Assembly (NCBI RefSeq): GCF_002744245.1
Contig: NZ_NKHG01000100.1
Location: 29,899 to 93,898 of the forward strand
From: Bacillus pumilus
GTDB taxonomy: Bacteria > Bacillota > Bacilli > Bacillales > Bacillaceae
DNA: 64,000 nucleotides
Direction of reading: 5' to 3'
Part shown: one piece after another, positions 15,829-24,248 of the stretch
How the letters are laid out: each line of letters starts with the position of its first letter
Position numbering within the stretch: position 1 is the stretch's first letter
Made by a program: the position numbers and the translations under genes
The notes under the pieces: model-generated
What the model was told of the DNA's origin: nothing
What the model saw: only the letters and a program-made list of their open reading frames with translations
Databases searched by the model: none

Positions 15829-16484
15829 AGTTTTTCATCTCCTTGAACATAACGACTTTTCGCATGGTACAAGTACCCTTCTTCATCTTCATGATCCCAA
15901 CCGTTTTTCATATCAGCAGGCATGATTTTCACCTTTGTTTCACAGTTGTCACATGCCGTGTATCTAAAGCCCTTAAAAACCTTTTTGTCCTCTATCAATC
16001 CACACTCAGGGCATTGAAATTTAGTCTTACATTTCATGCGGTCAGGTTCCGGATCTTCCTTTTCAACCAGGGCTATATTTTTCACTTGTTCCATAATGCT
16101 CAATTGTTCTCCAATGCTCGTGTTCAAAGTGCGTTCGTTATTCAAAAGAGCAGTTGATCTTGGTCTCGTTCTCTTTGGTTCTGTTGATTTCGTGGGAGCA
16201 GGAGCAGCTTTCTTATCATCGTTTGACTTAGACATAGATTGATCTTGATGAAATAGCTTGCTTTGATTGGTCGCTTTGTCAGTATGAGTTGATTCTATCG
16301 CTCTGTTAACTGATGAAGGGGCAACTGTTGAAGCCCTTTGTCTTCCGTTTGGATTTAAAGAACCTCTATGCATGTACATGTCTAGTTTAGTGATCAACTG
16401 ACCGAATTCTTCAGCTGTGTAATTATCTGCTTCAAAATTCACTTCTTTGCCAGAAGTGCTGTCTTTCATTTGTAATTTAATCAC
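15825..16484 (-). CDS. Phage hypothetical protein with C-terminal zinc ribbon
   Basis: 219 aa. It has a short alpha/beta start (KLQMKDSTSGKEVNFEADNY) and a long Ser/Thr/Lys-rich disordered middle. The C-terminal zinc-ribbon region carries FQCPECGLIED and CDNCETKVK. It lies between the helicase and RusA in the replication/recombination operon. Not assigned to a family; a DNA-associated role is inferred from the ribbon and the context. Confidence 0.65.
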   Translation of the reverse strand: MIKLQMKDSTSGKEVNFEADNYTAEEFGQLITKLDMYMHRGSLNPNGRQRASTVAPSSVNRAIESTHTDKATNQSKLFHQDQSMSKSNDDKKAAPAPTKSTEPKRTRPRSTALLNNERTLNTSIGEQLSIMEQVKNIALVEKEDPEPDRMKCKTKFQCPECGLIEDKKVFKGFRYTACDNCETKVKIMPADMKNGWDHEDEEGYLYHAKSRYVQGDEKL

Positions 16485-16690
16485 TCTGCTTCCTCCTCGA
16501 TCTCCATCCTGACATTGTAAGTTTCAATATCGTTTCCTCGCTCACACTTAGCTGTAATGACTAGCATTTCAAGATCATAGAGCGATTTATTTGCGAGACT
16601 TTCATTCTCATTCGGTTTATATCCAATGCGCTTCAGTTCATTGAGAAGGAACTGCCGACGATCATCGCTTTTACTATTTGTCATATTCAT
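16481..16690 (-). CDS. Small phage protein resembling the FbpA-type fold
   Basis: 69 aa, with ATG at 16690 or 16684. The motif FLLNELKRIGYKPNENE followed by LYDLEMLVITAK resembles the short helix-turn-helix layout of Fur-regulated basic protein A relatives seen in Bacillus phages. The match is loose. It is coupled by a 4-bp overlap to the zinc-ribbon gene. Confidence 0.5.
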   Translation of the reverse strand: MNMTNSKSDDRRQFLLNELKRIGYKPNENESLANKSLYDLEMLVITAKCERGNDIETYNVRMEIEEEAE

Positions 16691-16730
16691 TCCTCATTTC
16701 ACATTGCGGCTTCCATTTGCCGCGATAGAT

Positions 16731-17990
16731 TTAAAACTTCCCGTACTCTTTCACAAAGGCAGCGGTTATTGTTCCTGTTGATCCATTCCGTTGTTTTGCA
16801 AAAATGATTTCTACAATGTTTTTAGCTTCGCTTTTTTTGTCGTAGTAATCATCACGATAAAGGAAGGTCACAATATCAGCATCTTGCTCAATGCTCCCTG
16901 AATCTCGTAAATCAGACATCATTGGACGTTTATCTTGCCGCTGTTCAACTCCACGTGAGAGCTGCGATAGCAAAATGATAGGAACATTGAAACTTCTGGC
17001 CATATTTTTAAGCTCTCTCGTGATCTCACCAACCTCATGGTTTTTGCTTTCTGACTTTCCGATAGGGGTGATCAACTGCAAATAGTCAATGATCACTAAA
17101 TGATCTTGATCAGGGTGATCTTTCTTGGTTTTTCTTATCCTGGAACGGATGTCAGCTAATGTTTGGGTAGGCTGATCATGAATATAAATATCTAACTTTT
17201 CATATTCGCCCATCGCACGATTGGCACGATCATAATCATCCTCGCTGAAATATCTCTTTGGATTCCTCCACTTCGTGCTTTCAATACTCCCTATGCTGCT
17301 TAACATTCGATGAGTCAGTTGTGTATCAGACATTTCCAGTGAAAATATGTCGGTTACTCCACCATTTAGCGCGTTATTATAACCAAGGTTAAGAGCGAAC
17401 GCTGTTTTCCCCATCGATGGACGAGCAGCCACAATAATCAAATCACTCTTTTGCCAACCGCCTGTCATGGCATTAAGATCCGCAAGACCCGTGTTGACTC
17501 CAGTCAGATCACCATGATCTTCTTCCATGCTCATGAAAATCTCGGTTAATACATCCATTTTCGTCCGAGTCTCTCGTACGCCTACTTCTTGAGCTTCAAT
17601 TGTTTTTTGATAAAGCTCGGTGACGCCCTCATCAGTAGGGGAACTGGCAAATGCTAAAGCAGCACTTTGCAAATCTCTAAGTCTAAAAGCCTCGTAAATT
17701 AATGTTTCATAGGTTTCAAATGAATGAGTAGATGGAACAGCGCTCGCTAGGTTGGTTAAGTATTCAAAACCCCCAACTGCATTTAAAGTGTCCCCCATAG
17801 ATGCAGCGATATTGGCCATTTCCACTTGTTTACCTAGCTTGTCCACTTCCCTCATCGCTTCAAAAATTTGCTTGTGACGCTCTTCAGCAAAATGCTTAGA
17901 CTCTAAAGCTGTTTCTTTGATTAGATCGCCTTCAAGGATGATGCAACCCAGTAGAAACTGTTCAGCTTCGCTGTTTTGCAAATTTTGCAT
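16731..17990 (-). CDS. Replicative DNA helicase, DnaB-like (SPP1 G40P type)
   Basis: 419 aa. The N-terminal domain (1-100) contacts primase and loader, and the RecA-like core starts near residue 155. Walker A is ARPSMGKTA at about 188. Walker B is HLVIIDYLQLI near 292, followed by the LSQLSRGVEQR motif and DADIVTFLYR. It unwinds phage DNA at the fork. It overlaps the loader gene by 29 bp. It is slightly short compared with chromosomal DnaC/DnaB helicases (about 450 aa), as usual for phage versions. Confidence 0.95.
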   Translation of the reverse strand: MQNLQNSEAEQFLLGCIILEGDLIKETALESKHFAEERHKQIFEAMREVDKLGKQVEMANIAASMGDTLNAVGGFEYLTNLASAVPSTHSFETYETLIYEAFRLRDLQSAALAFASSPTDEGVTELYQKTIEAQEVGVRETRTKMDVLTEIFMSMEEDHGDLTGVNTGLADLNAMTGGWQKSDLIIVAARPSMGKTAFALNLGYNNALNGGVTDIFSLEMSDTQLTHRMLSSIGSIESTKWRNPKRYFSEDDYDRANRAMGEYEKLDIYIHDQPTQTLADIRSRIRKTKKDHPDQDHLVIIDYLQLITPIGKSESKNHEVGEITRELKNMARSFNVPIILLSQLSRGVEQRQDKRPMMSDLRDSGSIEQDADIVTFLYRDDYYDKKSEAKNIVEIIFAKQRNGSTGTITAAFVKEYGKF

Positions 17991-18249
17991 TCTTTTCCCA
18001 CTCTTTCTGCTTTTCTATGAAGTCGTTCGGTTCTGGTTGATGTACCTGTATCTCTGCGATAACAGGAGGGAATCGTTTTTCAGCAATATGTTGATCTACT
18101 TTTTTTGAAACTGCCTCATACGGTAGTGCCGTTAAATGCTCTAACCAAAGCCTTATTCTTTCTTTTCCGATCTCATCTGTAGAGAGTTCAAACCTTGGAT
18201 ACGCAGCTGCTATCCTAGTTAAGATAATCATCGCTTGTTCTTCGGTCAT
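17962..18249 (-). CDS. Replicative helicase loader/inhibitor, G39P-like
   Basis: 95 aa from ATG 18249, which follows GGAGGAGG; the ATG at 18258 overlaps that site. The helical domain MTEEQAMIILTRIAAAYPRFEL, then WLEHLTALPYEAV and the FPPVIAEIQ turn match the G39P-type loader (SPP1 family). The flexible acidic/basic tail is the part that grips the helicase. It sits between initiator and helicase, exactly the SPP1 gene order (38-39-40). Confidence 0.85.
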   Translation of the reverse strand: MTEEQAMIILTRIAAAYPRFELSTDEIGKERIRLWLEHLTALPYEAVSKKVDQHIAEKRFPPVIAEIQVHQPEPNDFIEKQKEWEKNAKFAKQRS

Positions 18250-18254
18250 GCTAA

Positions 18255-19088
18255 TCATCCTCCTCCAAATTTAATGCCTGCTTCTTTGGCGTATTGAGCT
18301 AATGCTGATAAGTTATCCTGTTGTCTCTTAGGTTTAAATTCAGATATGTTGCTAGGTGGATTGTTTTTGGCATGCCATCGATCAAGAATGCCCTTCTCCA
18401 GGTAAGAGAACGATTTGATGCCATCCGCTCTATGTCTTGGTCGGTATTGATCGAATATCTCGTCGATCCACACCAATATGTCTTCAAGGGGTATGTGCTC
18501 CTGAATGATCCTCTCAATGGCCTGTGCATCATTAGGAGTGATCATCAATCCTCCACCTCTTCGTGATAGATACTTGTCTTCGATTTGTTGGAAAGGAGAA
18601 TCATTTCCTACTGGAGATCTCTCTTCTTCTTCATATACATTCTTTACATTCTTAACATTCTTGTTTGTGATCATTTGATGTTCATTTGATGATCTTTTGA
18701 TGTTCATTTGATGTTCATTTTGGTGATCAACTTCGTTGTTTTCTTGTTGGTAAAGCGCCCATTTATTAATGGTTACAACAGAAAATTTGTTGCTCTTTTT
18801 GATGCTCAAAAAATTCATTTCCTCTAATTTTTCAAGCCACCGATACACTGTAACTTTCCCAGTTACTTGATCCCTTTTCCTAAGCCCTTTGTTAAACATT
18901 TCAGCAATATCGTACCTGCCAGTCACAAATTGACCAGGCTCTAATTCCACCACCTGATTACCTATCATCTGCTGATGATGTTTATGGCTTGCTTCAGTAA
19001 GACAGATGAGCCAAAGCCTAAGCAGGTTAGGATTATTGAACACTGGATTTTCACGTAATTTTCGATGTAATTTGATCCACCCTCGCAA
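18255..19088 (-). CDS. Phage replication initiator, SPP1 gp38 / DnaD-like
   Basis: 277 aa from TTG 19088, seven bases after AAGGAGG. The N-terminal winged helix opens GWIKLHRKLRENPVF and continues LRLWLICLTEASHK and VTVYRWLEKLEEMNFL. A low-complexity linker (NEHQM repeats, KNVKNV) spans residues ~115-150. The C-terminal helical domain follows. It would melt the phage origin and recruit the helicase loader. The linker-coding DNA contains tandem 11-bp iterons, so the gene probably carries its own origin. Confidence 0.87.
   Translation of the reverse strand: MRGWIKLHRKLRENPVFNNPNLLRLWLICLTEASHKHHQQMIGNQVVELEPGQFVTGRYDIAEMFNKGLRKRDQVTGKVTVYRWLEKLEEMNFLSIKKSNKFSVVTINKWALYQQENNEVDHQNEHQMNIKRSSNEHQMITNKNVKNVKNVYEEEERSPVGNDSPFQQIEDKYLSRRGGGLMITPNDAQAIERIIQEHIPLEDILVWIDEIFDQYRPRHRADGIKSFSYLEKGILDRWHAKNNPPSNISEFKPKRQQDNLSALAQYAKEAGIKFGGG
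18636..18663. repeat. Three 9-bp tandem repeats next to the iterons
   Basis: ACATTCTTT, ACATTCTTA and ACATTCTTG occur in tandem at 18637-18663, encoding the KNVKNV linker. The run is AT-rich and adjoins the iteron block, so it could be the melting region of an origin. Confidence 0.5.
18668..18729. other. Candidate phage replication origin: four 11-bp iterons
   Basis: Four tandem 11-bp units lie at 18674-18717: TTTGATGTTCA, TTTGATGATCT, TTTGATGTTCA, TTTGATGTTCA. The block has TGATCA immediately on its left (18668-18673) and again at 18724-18729. The period matches one helical turn, and the location inside the initiator gene is where lambdoid and SPP1-type phages keep an origin. Confidence 0.62.
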
Positions 19089-19107
19089 ATGAATTCCTCC
19101 TTCCCAA

Positions 19108-19293
19108 CTATTTGCGTTTGAGTCTACAAATAGCGTATTTGCCTTCAATTTTTACTACTTCGAGATGCGGTTCATACTTGGCCATATATGTCTTGATATA
19201 CGTAACCAATACCTTTTTCCGCATCTGCGGAGCGACTGATCTGGCCATCGTAATAAAACAATAGGGATAAGCTGTTTTAAAAAGCTCGCTCAT
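19108..19293 (-). CDS. Small phage hypothetical protein
   Basis: 61 aa, basic. It contains MARSVAPQMRKKVLVTYIKTY and a strand-rich end (LEVVKIEGKYAICRLKRK). Its ATG overlaps the stop of the MBL-fold gene. No family recognised. It lies directly ahead of the replication initiator. Confidence 0.62.
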   Translation of the reverse strand: MSELFKTAYPYCFITMARSVAPQMRKKVLVTYIKTYMAKYEPHLEVVKIEGKYAICRLKRK

Positions 19294-19994
19294 TTCGGAA
19301 CATAGACAACCTTTCCTGTTTGTTTTGCTATTTCTTGTTTGAATAGTTGCTCATCACTGTTTGTATCAGATAGGTGCAACAACCATATTTCCTGCACTTT
19401 TGACAAGTCATTTGCAGCTAGGAATGTCTTTACATTCTCTAAGCTGAAATGCGACTGTATGAGCCTATTACGCATGCTTTTGTGAATGCTCCCATTCTCA
19501 ATATTTGCATTCAAGATTGATTCAGAGTAATTGCACTCGACCATGATGTGAGTGAGACCAAGAAACTTGTATTTGATGTAATAGGTGTCAGTGGCAAAGA
19601 GCAGCTTTTCTCCGTCCTCATTAGCCAATAGAAAGCCATACGGCTCTGATACATCGTGTTGTACATCAAAGGGCATAATAAGCCACGAACCGATCCTAAA
19701 CGTCTGTCGAGTTTTTACAAGATTGATTCTGTGGTGATTTTCAACTCCCAGAGCTTTTACTGTTCCAGGAGACATATAACAATCAATTCCGGCTCGCAAT
19801 ACATCTTTCAATGCCTTACAATGATCACCATGCTCATGGGTGATGAGACACCCCTCAAATCGCATATTAAAATCAAAAGCACGTTGCATCTCTTTGAAGG
19901 TGATACCGCACTCCAAAAGGAGCGGGGTTTTACCATCAGTCACCCGATAGCAATTCCCCTTACTACTTGATGAGACAGCGTTTATTTCAATCAA
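19290..19994 (-). CDS. MBL-fold metallo-hydrolase, phage type
   Basis: 234 aa. The metal-binding motif THEHGDH lies near residue 54. Further conserved positions are the GITFKEMQ strand, the Asp in FATDTYY and the downstream His region in IWLLHLSD. The family resembles YycJ-like exonuclease or phosphodiesterase proteins. Phages often place one beside RecT, where it may serve as a recombination nuclease. It is coupled to RecT by a 4-bp overlap. Substrate is not predictable. Confidence 0.85.
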   Translation of the reverse strand: MIEINAVSSSSKGNCYRVTDGKTPLLLECGITFKEMQRAFDFNMRFEGCLITHEHGDHCKALKDVLRAGIDCYMSPGTVKALGVENHHRINLVKTRQTFRIGSWLIMPFDVQHDVSEPYGFLLANEDGEKLLFATDTYYIKYKFLGLTHIMVECNYSESILNANIENGSIHKSMRNRLIQSHFSLENVKTFLAANDLSKVQEIWLLHLSDTNSDEQLFKQEIAKQTGKVVYVPK

Positions 19995-20899
19995 AATGGT
20001 GGTTCCTCATTCAATGCAGACGGCTTTTCATCATGTTCATTCGATAGTTGTGGGTCAGGTTCTTCACGCTGCTTTATTTCATGCTGTTCTGAATCTTCTT
20101 CAGGTTCATTGAAACCAACATCAATAATTTCTGAATTAGCATTTTCACTAATTTCTTTTTTCACTTCATCCGGAGTAACATCTACCCGTTCGTCGTCATA
20201 CTCATTTTCAGTTGAGTTATTAATTGCTTGAACAAGTAGATCGCTGTCATCGCTTGTGTTTATAAAATTCTTAGCCGCACGATTGATAACGGTTCTTTTG
20301 GCCATTTCCTGTGGAAACTTATTCTGAACCGCTTTTGTTTTCGCTTGGCTCCAGGAAGTTTCAATTTCTTTTTTTGTCATGATGGTTAGCAGTTCCATAT
20401 CATCAATGGTCTTCACTACTGCATAAGCCCCGATGATCGGCTTGTCTCTGTTCTCAAACTTCGTTTCATGCTTGATAAGTTTTTCCCGACCTCCATCAAT
20501 CTCATAATCAAATACATCGCCTTCAAAGATCACGTTTGCCCATATATCCTTAACATTGGTCAAACGTTTCAAGACTGCTTGTGTACCAAAATATGAACGA
20601 TTTAGTTGTAATTGTTTCCCGTACGGAATAAAATAACATTGTGTTTTTGCAGGGCTTAAACCTTGTACAACCATATCCAATAATGAATTAGCAATAGATT
20701 CACGAGAGCAACTTTCTAATGCGGGTCTTCCATCTTTATCCTTCAGTTCTTGAAGCTTAAAAAAGGCACTCTTTAATGCATTGCTAGCATTATAGTTAGA
20801 TGGAAGAACCAATCCTTCATCTTTTAACCTGCTTAGACTATTGTTCACATCATCTGTAATATTTTTTTGTACGTGTGCCAATTGATTCTGATTACTCAT
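19991..20899 (-). CDS. RecT-family single-strand annealing protein
   Basis: 302 aa from ATG 20899, preceded by GGAGG; the ATG at 20914 overlaps it. RecT hallmarks are SIANSLLDMVVQGLSPAKTQCYFIPYG, then LQLNRSYFGTQAVLKR and the IGAYAVVKT strand. It anneals single-stranded DNA during phage recombination. The last ~70 residues are acidic and disordered, which often binds host SSB partners. It works with the SbcC-like ATPase and RusA in this operon. Confidence 0.93.
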   Translation of the reverse strand: MSNQNQLAHVQKNITDDVNNSLSRLKDEGLVLPSNYNASNALKSAFFKLQELKDKDGRPALESCSRESIANSLLDMVVQGLSPAKTQCYFIPYGKQLQLNRSYFGTQAVLKRLTNVKDIWANVIFEGDVFDYEIDGGREKLIKHETKFENRDKPIIGAYAVVKTIDDMELLTIMTKKEIETSWSQAKTKAVQNKFPQEMAKRTVINRAAKNFINTSDDSDLLVQAINNSTENEYDDERVDVTPDEVKKEISENANSEIIDVGFNEPEEDSEQHEIKQREEPDPQLSNEHDEKPSALNEEPPF

Positions 20900-21137
20900 C
20901 CGTATCCTCCTCATAAATAAATCTGACCTTTTTACCTTGATGCTCCCTTAGAAAGGCCTCAAGTATTCCAGCAAAATCCGATGGACCATATAAGTCTCTT
21001 TCCAAAATTGCATCTTCCGGGCATTCAGAGAGCGGACCAGCGTTCATAGCCTCTATACCATCAATAAGCAGCCTTTCACGTCTTAGTCCTTCCCATCCTT
21101 CTCCTGAAAGAACTTTCACCTCTACCACTTCACTCAT
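20892..21137 (-). CDS. Phage hypothetical protein between RecT and SbcC-like gene
   Basis: 81 aa, acidic. It opens EVVEVKVLSGEGWEGLRRERL and has a helical middle (FAGILEAFLREHQG). It overlaps both neighbours by a few bases, showing tight coupling in the recombination module. No family recognised; a partner role for the ATPase or RecT is inference from position. Confidence 0.65.
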   Translation of the reverse strand: MSEVVEVKVLSGEGWEGLRRERLLIDGIEAMNAGPLSECPEDAILERDLYGPSDFAGILEAFLREHQGKKVRFIYEEDTDE

Positions 21138-23116
21138 GCGATCACCTCACAATCTACAGTCAGCAAGTTGTCATCAGTTTCAACTCGCAGCTGTTTGTCC
21201 TTCTCGGATACTATCAAGCTAATAACTTGAGCATTCACATCGATTAAATTCGTGACCGCCTCGCTGTTATCAACGAAGATCGGCGCAGATATACCATAAT
21301 GCTCATTTAACGTATTAATTATGTCTAAACCGACATTAATACGTGCCGCATTGTTTAGGCCTTTAGAGTAAGGCACGCCTCCATAAAGCGTTTCACAAGT
21401 TTCTGTTAAACCACCGTTGACTTGCTCTTCAAAGAGCTTGAAGCGGGCAAATTTGAATGCGTTGTTTATCCGTTCTTCCATAAGGTTCATCTTGGTTCGG
21501 GTAAACTCCTCAATGAGAAAAGTTTGTTGTTCTACCTCGTTATATTCATCAGCCATTTTACGTTCTTCATCTTTTAGCTCTTCAATCCGTTTCAGAGCTT
21601 GTTTGGCTTTATCAATGCAAAGTAGATCATTAAGAACCAATTTCATTTCTTGCTTTTTTTCCTTGATCTGCTCGTTAATCGTTTGAACAGCTCCACTTGT
21701 CTCCTGCTCATCTGACTGGATCTCGCTTTTAATTTTTTCGATCTCTTCGATCTTGGCTTGATACGTTGGATTATTCGTAATTGGAGCAATGGACGCTTCA
21801 GCTTGCTCCATATCTTCTTTCAGTTTTTCTAAAGTTGAAGCCTTAAATTTCTCTTCCAAATTCAACTTTTGAATTTGCTCTTCAACTTCATACAGCTCAT
21901 TTTTCTTTTTGTCATATTCAATTCCTAGTTGTTTCCCCTTATCGGCTATGCGCTCAAGGTAATCACTTTTTTGTAAATTGAATTTCTCAATAGCAGCTTG
22001 GATTTCCCCTTCCGGCAATGCTTGTCCACATGTCGGACAATCTGTTTGATGATCCTCAAACGATTCTTCGTACTTTTTAGACCATTCTTCTCGTAACTCC
22101 AAACGTTCTTTATCTATTTGAGATAGAAAAGATGTTAAGTGCTCTTTCTTCGTGATCAAGTTAATGAGATCATTTTGGGTTTGAGTAAGACTGTTTTTCG
22201 CTAAGTAGTAGGCTTCTTTTTTCTCATTCACTAACTGAAATCTTTTTGAGTCATACTCATTCATAATTTGTTGCAGATCGCCTTCGAGCTGAAGCATACG
22301 CTTCTTACGATCTGCACCTGCATCCGCTTTGATAGAGCGAACTTTCTCTTCCAATGCCATAAGTGATGACTCCAGAACTTTTAGCTCTTCTTTCAGTTGT
22401 TCATGGTCAAGATCACTGACATCATCAATTGAGCGGTTGATCTCATCAATCCTGACCGGAAATTGCTCCAGGAGTTTAGTGATCTTTTTTCGTTTTTCAG
22501 CAAGAATTCTTTTTTGTTCATCAAGACTTCTTTCATCTAGAATCGATTGAAGTTTTGATAATGAATTGTCTTGCTTAATAACGTCATCAGCTGTCACAGC
22601 TCCGCCAATTTCCATGAGTACGTTTAGGCGATCCTGCCACTTCATTTGTTCGTTGAAATAAGAAGGAGAAGTTATCAGCTTGAAAATGTCCTCAGAGATA
22701 ATGTCATTGACCTTCTCAGCAAACTCTTTTTTCTTCACTGGTACACCATTCACATGATAATCGGTGGTATGGCCAGAAAAGACTTGCTTTGCTGATCCCC
22801 GTTTCTTGGTCCATTTCTCTGAATAGACCTTTTTCAACTCAACTGACTTTCCATCAACTAGCAAGACAGCCGATACCTCATGATCAACGCCGCTTACCGC
22901 TTTGTTATCTTTTGAGAGCGTCTTGATCTCAAAGTCTTTTTTGTTTTGGCTGTCTTTATCAAAGAGCAGCCACATGAAAGCATCAAACAACGTTGTTTTG
23001 CCTGTAGCGTTATCACCATAGACTTTTGCACTGGCTCCACATGTTTCAAGAGTGAAAGATTTTACACCCTTGAAGTTTGAAAGATGGAGTTCTGATAATA
23101 TGATTGTCTTATTCAA
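21134..23116 (-). CDS. SbcC/Rad50-like ATPase with zinc hook
   Basis: About 660 aa from TTG 23116, which overlaps the upstream stop; an ATG at 23164 lies deep in the upstream gene and is less likely. It opens LSELHLSNFKGVKSFTLE, then Walker A GDNATGKTTLFDAF. Two long coiled coils (about 190-390 and 400-560) flank a CPTCGQALPE zinc hook near residue 385. The C-terminal lobe contains NNAARINVGLDIIN and the APIFVDNSEAV Walker B. It likely tethers or processes DNA ends for RecT. No separate SbcD nuclease is present; the MBL protein may substitute. Confidence 0.9.
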   Translation of the reverse strand: MNKTIILSELHLSNFKGVKSFTLETCGASAKVYGDNATGKTTLFDAFMWLLFDKDSQNKKDFEIKTLSKDNKAVSGVDHEVSAVLLVDGKSVELKKVYSEKWTKKRGSAKQVFSGHTTDYHVNGVPVKKKEFAEKVNDIISEDIFKLITSPSYFNEQMKWQDRLNVLMEIGGAVTADDVIKQDNSLSKLQSILDERSLDEQKRILAEKRKKITKLLEQFPVRIDEINRSIDDVSDLDHEQLKEELKVLESSLMALEEKVRSIKADAGADRKKRMLQLEGDLQQIMNEYDSKRFQLVNEKKEAYYLAKNSLTQTQNDLINLITKKEHLTSFLSQIDKERLELREEWSKKYEESFEDHQTDCPTCGQALPEGEIQAAIEKFNLQKSDYLERIADKGKQLGIEYDKKKNELYEVEEQIQKLNLEEKFKASTLEKLKEDMEQAEASIAPITNNPTYQAKIEEIEKIKSEIQSDEQETSGAVQTINEQIKEKKQEMKLVLNDLLCIDKAKQALKRIEELKDEERKMADEYNEVEQQTFLIEEFTRTKMNLMEERINNAFKFARFKLFEEQVNGGLTETCETLYGGVPYSKGLNNAARINVGLDIINTLNEHYGISAPIFVDNSEAVTNLIDVNAQVISLIVSEKDKQLRVETDDNLLTVDCEVIA

Positions 23117-23384
23117 TACTCTCACTACCTTCTTTTGAATTTCTTTCAAGGTAGGCAAAACCATCGCTTGTTAGAAAAGCTCCAAAGTAAGGGAGTTGAT
23201 CTACTCCTGTTAATTGAGCAACACTAGGATCATGCTTTTCCAATTCATCACCTGTAATAATTTTGATGAATGATGGATCAAAAGACTGAACCTCTCTTAA
23301 CAAACGTGCCTCCATGTAGCCCCATATCGTTGCACCCGAACCGATTCTTCTCATAATTTCCAAATGCCTATCAGTGAGTTTCAT
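23109..23384 (-). CDS. Phage hypothetical protein, first gene of the recombination operon
   Basis: 91 aa. It starts MKLTDRHLEIMRRIGSGATIWGY and contains LTSDGFAYLERNS near the end, giving a helix-loop pattern like a small winged-helix protein. The family is not recognised. A promoter with an overlapping inverted repeat lies directly upstream, so this gene begins the leftward replication/recombination transcript. Confidence 0.65.
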   Translation of the reverse strand: MKLTDRHLEIMRRIGSGATIWGYMEARLLREVQSFDPSFIKIITGDELEKHDPSVAQLTGVDQLPYFGAFLTSDGFAYLERNSKEGSESIE

Positions 23385-23407
23385 ATCAATGCCTCCATTG
23401 ATTTACA

Positions 23408-23452
23408 GTGCCAACCTGCTATAATAGGGGTTGACACTTTATTCTGTAATTT
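23408..23452 (-). promoter_or_regulatory. Leftward promoter with operator-like inverted repeat over the -10 box
   Basis: Minus strand TTACAG, 17-bp spacer, TATTAT. The inverted repeat GTGYCAACC-N12-GGTTGRCAC (23408-23437) covers the -10. The plus strand of the same stretch also reads TTGATT-16-TATAAT, so rightward initiation toward the hairpin at 23461 is possible. Confidence 0.5.
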
Positions 23453-23457
23453 TTGGG

Positions 23458-23487
23458 AAAGGTTCACTTGTGGGAGTGAACCTTTTT
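23458..23487. terminator. Hairpin terminator, possibly bidirectional
   Basis: GGTTCACT/AGTGAACC stem with a six-base loop. The T-run is better on the plus strand (TTTTTATTTT) than on the minus strand (TTTCCC). Confidence 0.6.
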
Positions 23488-23704
23488 ATTTTGTGTTCAC
23501 AAAGGTAAAATCGAGCTGTTCCTTCAAGTAACGATTCAAATTATCCAGGAGAATCTTTTCCCCAACATTCTCATCAATGACGTATTCGTCATTAGAGAAG
23601 ATCTCATCCCCGAAGTAATCAGTTCCTACAACATCAACAACTTCGACGCCCTTTGGGTATCCAGTAGCATTTATTTGAGTGATCATTGGATGTTCAATGT
23701 TCAT
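23486..23704 (-). CDS. YqaI-like phage protein
   Basis: 72 aa. The sequence layout follows skin-element YqaI: EHPMIT start, a DYFGDEIFSNDEYVID core and the LLDNLNRYLKEQLDFTFVNT ending. YqaI has a known small alpha/beta structure but no known function. A shorter relative with the same first eight residues (54213-54365) lies at the same early position of prophage 2. Confidence 0.75.
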   Translation of the reverse strand: MNIEHPMITQINATGYPKGVEVVDVVGTDYFGDEIFSNDEYVIDENVGEKILLDNLNRYLKEQLDFTFVNTK

Positions 23705-23895
23705 GCTATTATCCCTACCTTTCTTCGGATCGCATCAGCAGTGAGCTTTTTATATTCCTCAAAAGCCTCTTGATTAGGGAAAAAGAAAATAGGTTCCCCA
23801 TGAAAAGTAATCACAATTGATCCTCCAACTTTCGTTAAACGGACTTGATCTTCACGTTTTTCTGAAAAGGGTTGAATTACAGGTTTTTCTCTCAT
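23701..23895 (-). CDS. Small phage protein shared with prophage 2
   Basis: 64 aa. It contains VRLTKVGGSIVITFHGEPIFFFPNQEAFEEYKKL. The gene at 54041-54238 has the parallel line LCLVQAGGWITFHQKEPIFDFP followed by a similar helix. The fold is likely two strands plus a helix; the function is unknown. It is coupled to the YqaI-like gene in both prophages, so the pair is a conserved early unit. Confidence 0.7.
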   Translation of the reverse strand: MREKPVIQPFSEKREDQVRLTKVGGSIVITFHGEPIFFFPNQEAFEEYKKLTADAIRRKVGIIA

Positions 23896-23914
23896 CGATT
23901 CGTCCTCCTAAGAT

Positions 23915-24058
23915 TTATTGATGCTTATTCGCATCGTCCGACTGCGGATGGTGTTCAATTGGAATGGATGGGTGTGTGCGCATCGTCCATCCGCAAGCCG
24001 GACGACAAGAATAATACTTGTCGTGCTCTTTAAAGAGCGATATAATAAATCCGATCAT
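23915..24058 (-). CDS. Doubtful small ORF
   Basis: 47 aa from ATG 24058 with no clear ribosome site. It contains YYSCRPACGWTMRTHPSIP. The DNA holds an inverted repeat (GCGGATGG at 23943 with CCATCCGC at 23987) and a repeated CGCATCGTCC, so the stretch may be structural rather than coding. Confidence 0.3.
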   Translation of the reverse strand: MIGFIISLFKEHDKYYSCRPACGWTMRTHPSIPIEHHPQSDDANKHQ

Positions 24059-24071
24059 TTCGATATTCGAT

Positions 24072-24248
24072 TTAAGCAGTGAGTGTAGGAGCTTGCTGCT
24101 TTTTTCTTTGTTCAAATTCCATACGTGACTTTAATTGCGTTTCGATTTGAGCCAGTGCAATTTCTCCTTCCTCGCTGAACCGCTCATTACATACCTCAAT
24201 GACTTCCTTTGCTTTCATTAACTTGCTTGCCACAAATACAAACTTCAT
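24072..24248 (-). CDS. Small helical phage protein
   Basis: 58 aa. Its ATG follows directly on the TAG of the upstream gene, with AAAGG ten bases ahead. It opens MKFVFVASKLMKAKEVIEVC and has a long amphipathic helix (LAQIETQLKSRMEFEQRKKQQ). A purely helical early phage protein; not recognised by name. Confidence 0.65.
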   Translation of the reverse strand: MKFVFVASKLMKAKEVIEVCNERFSEEGEIALAQIETQLKSRMEFEQRKKQQAPTLTA

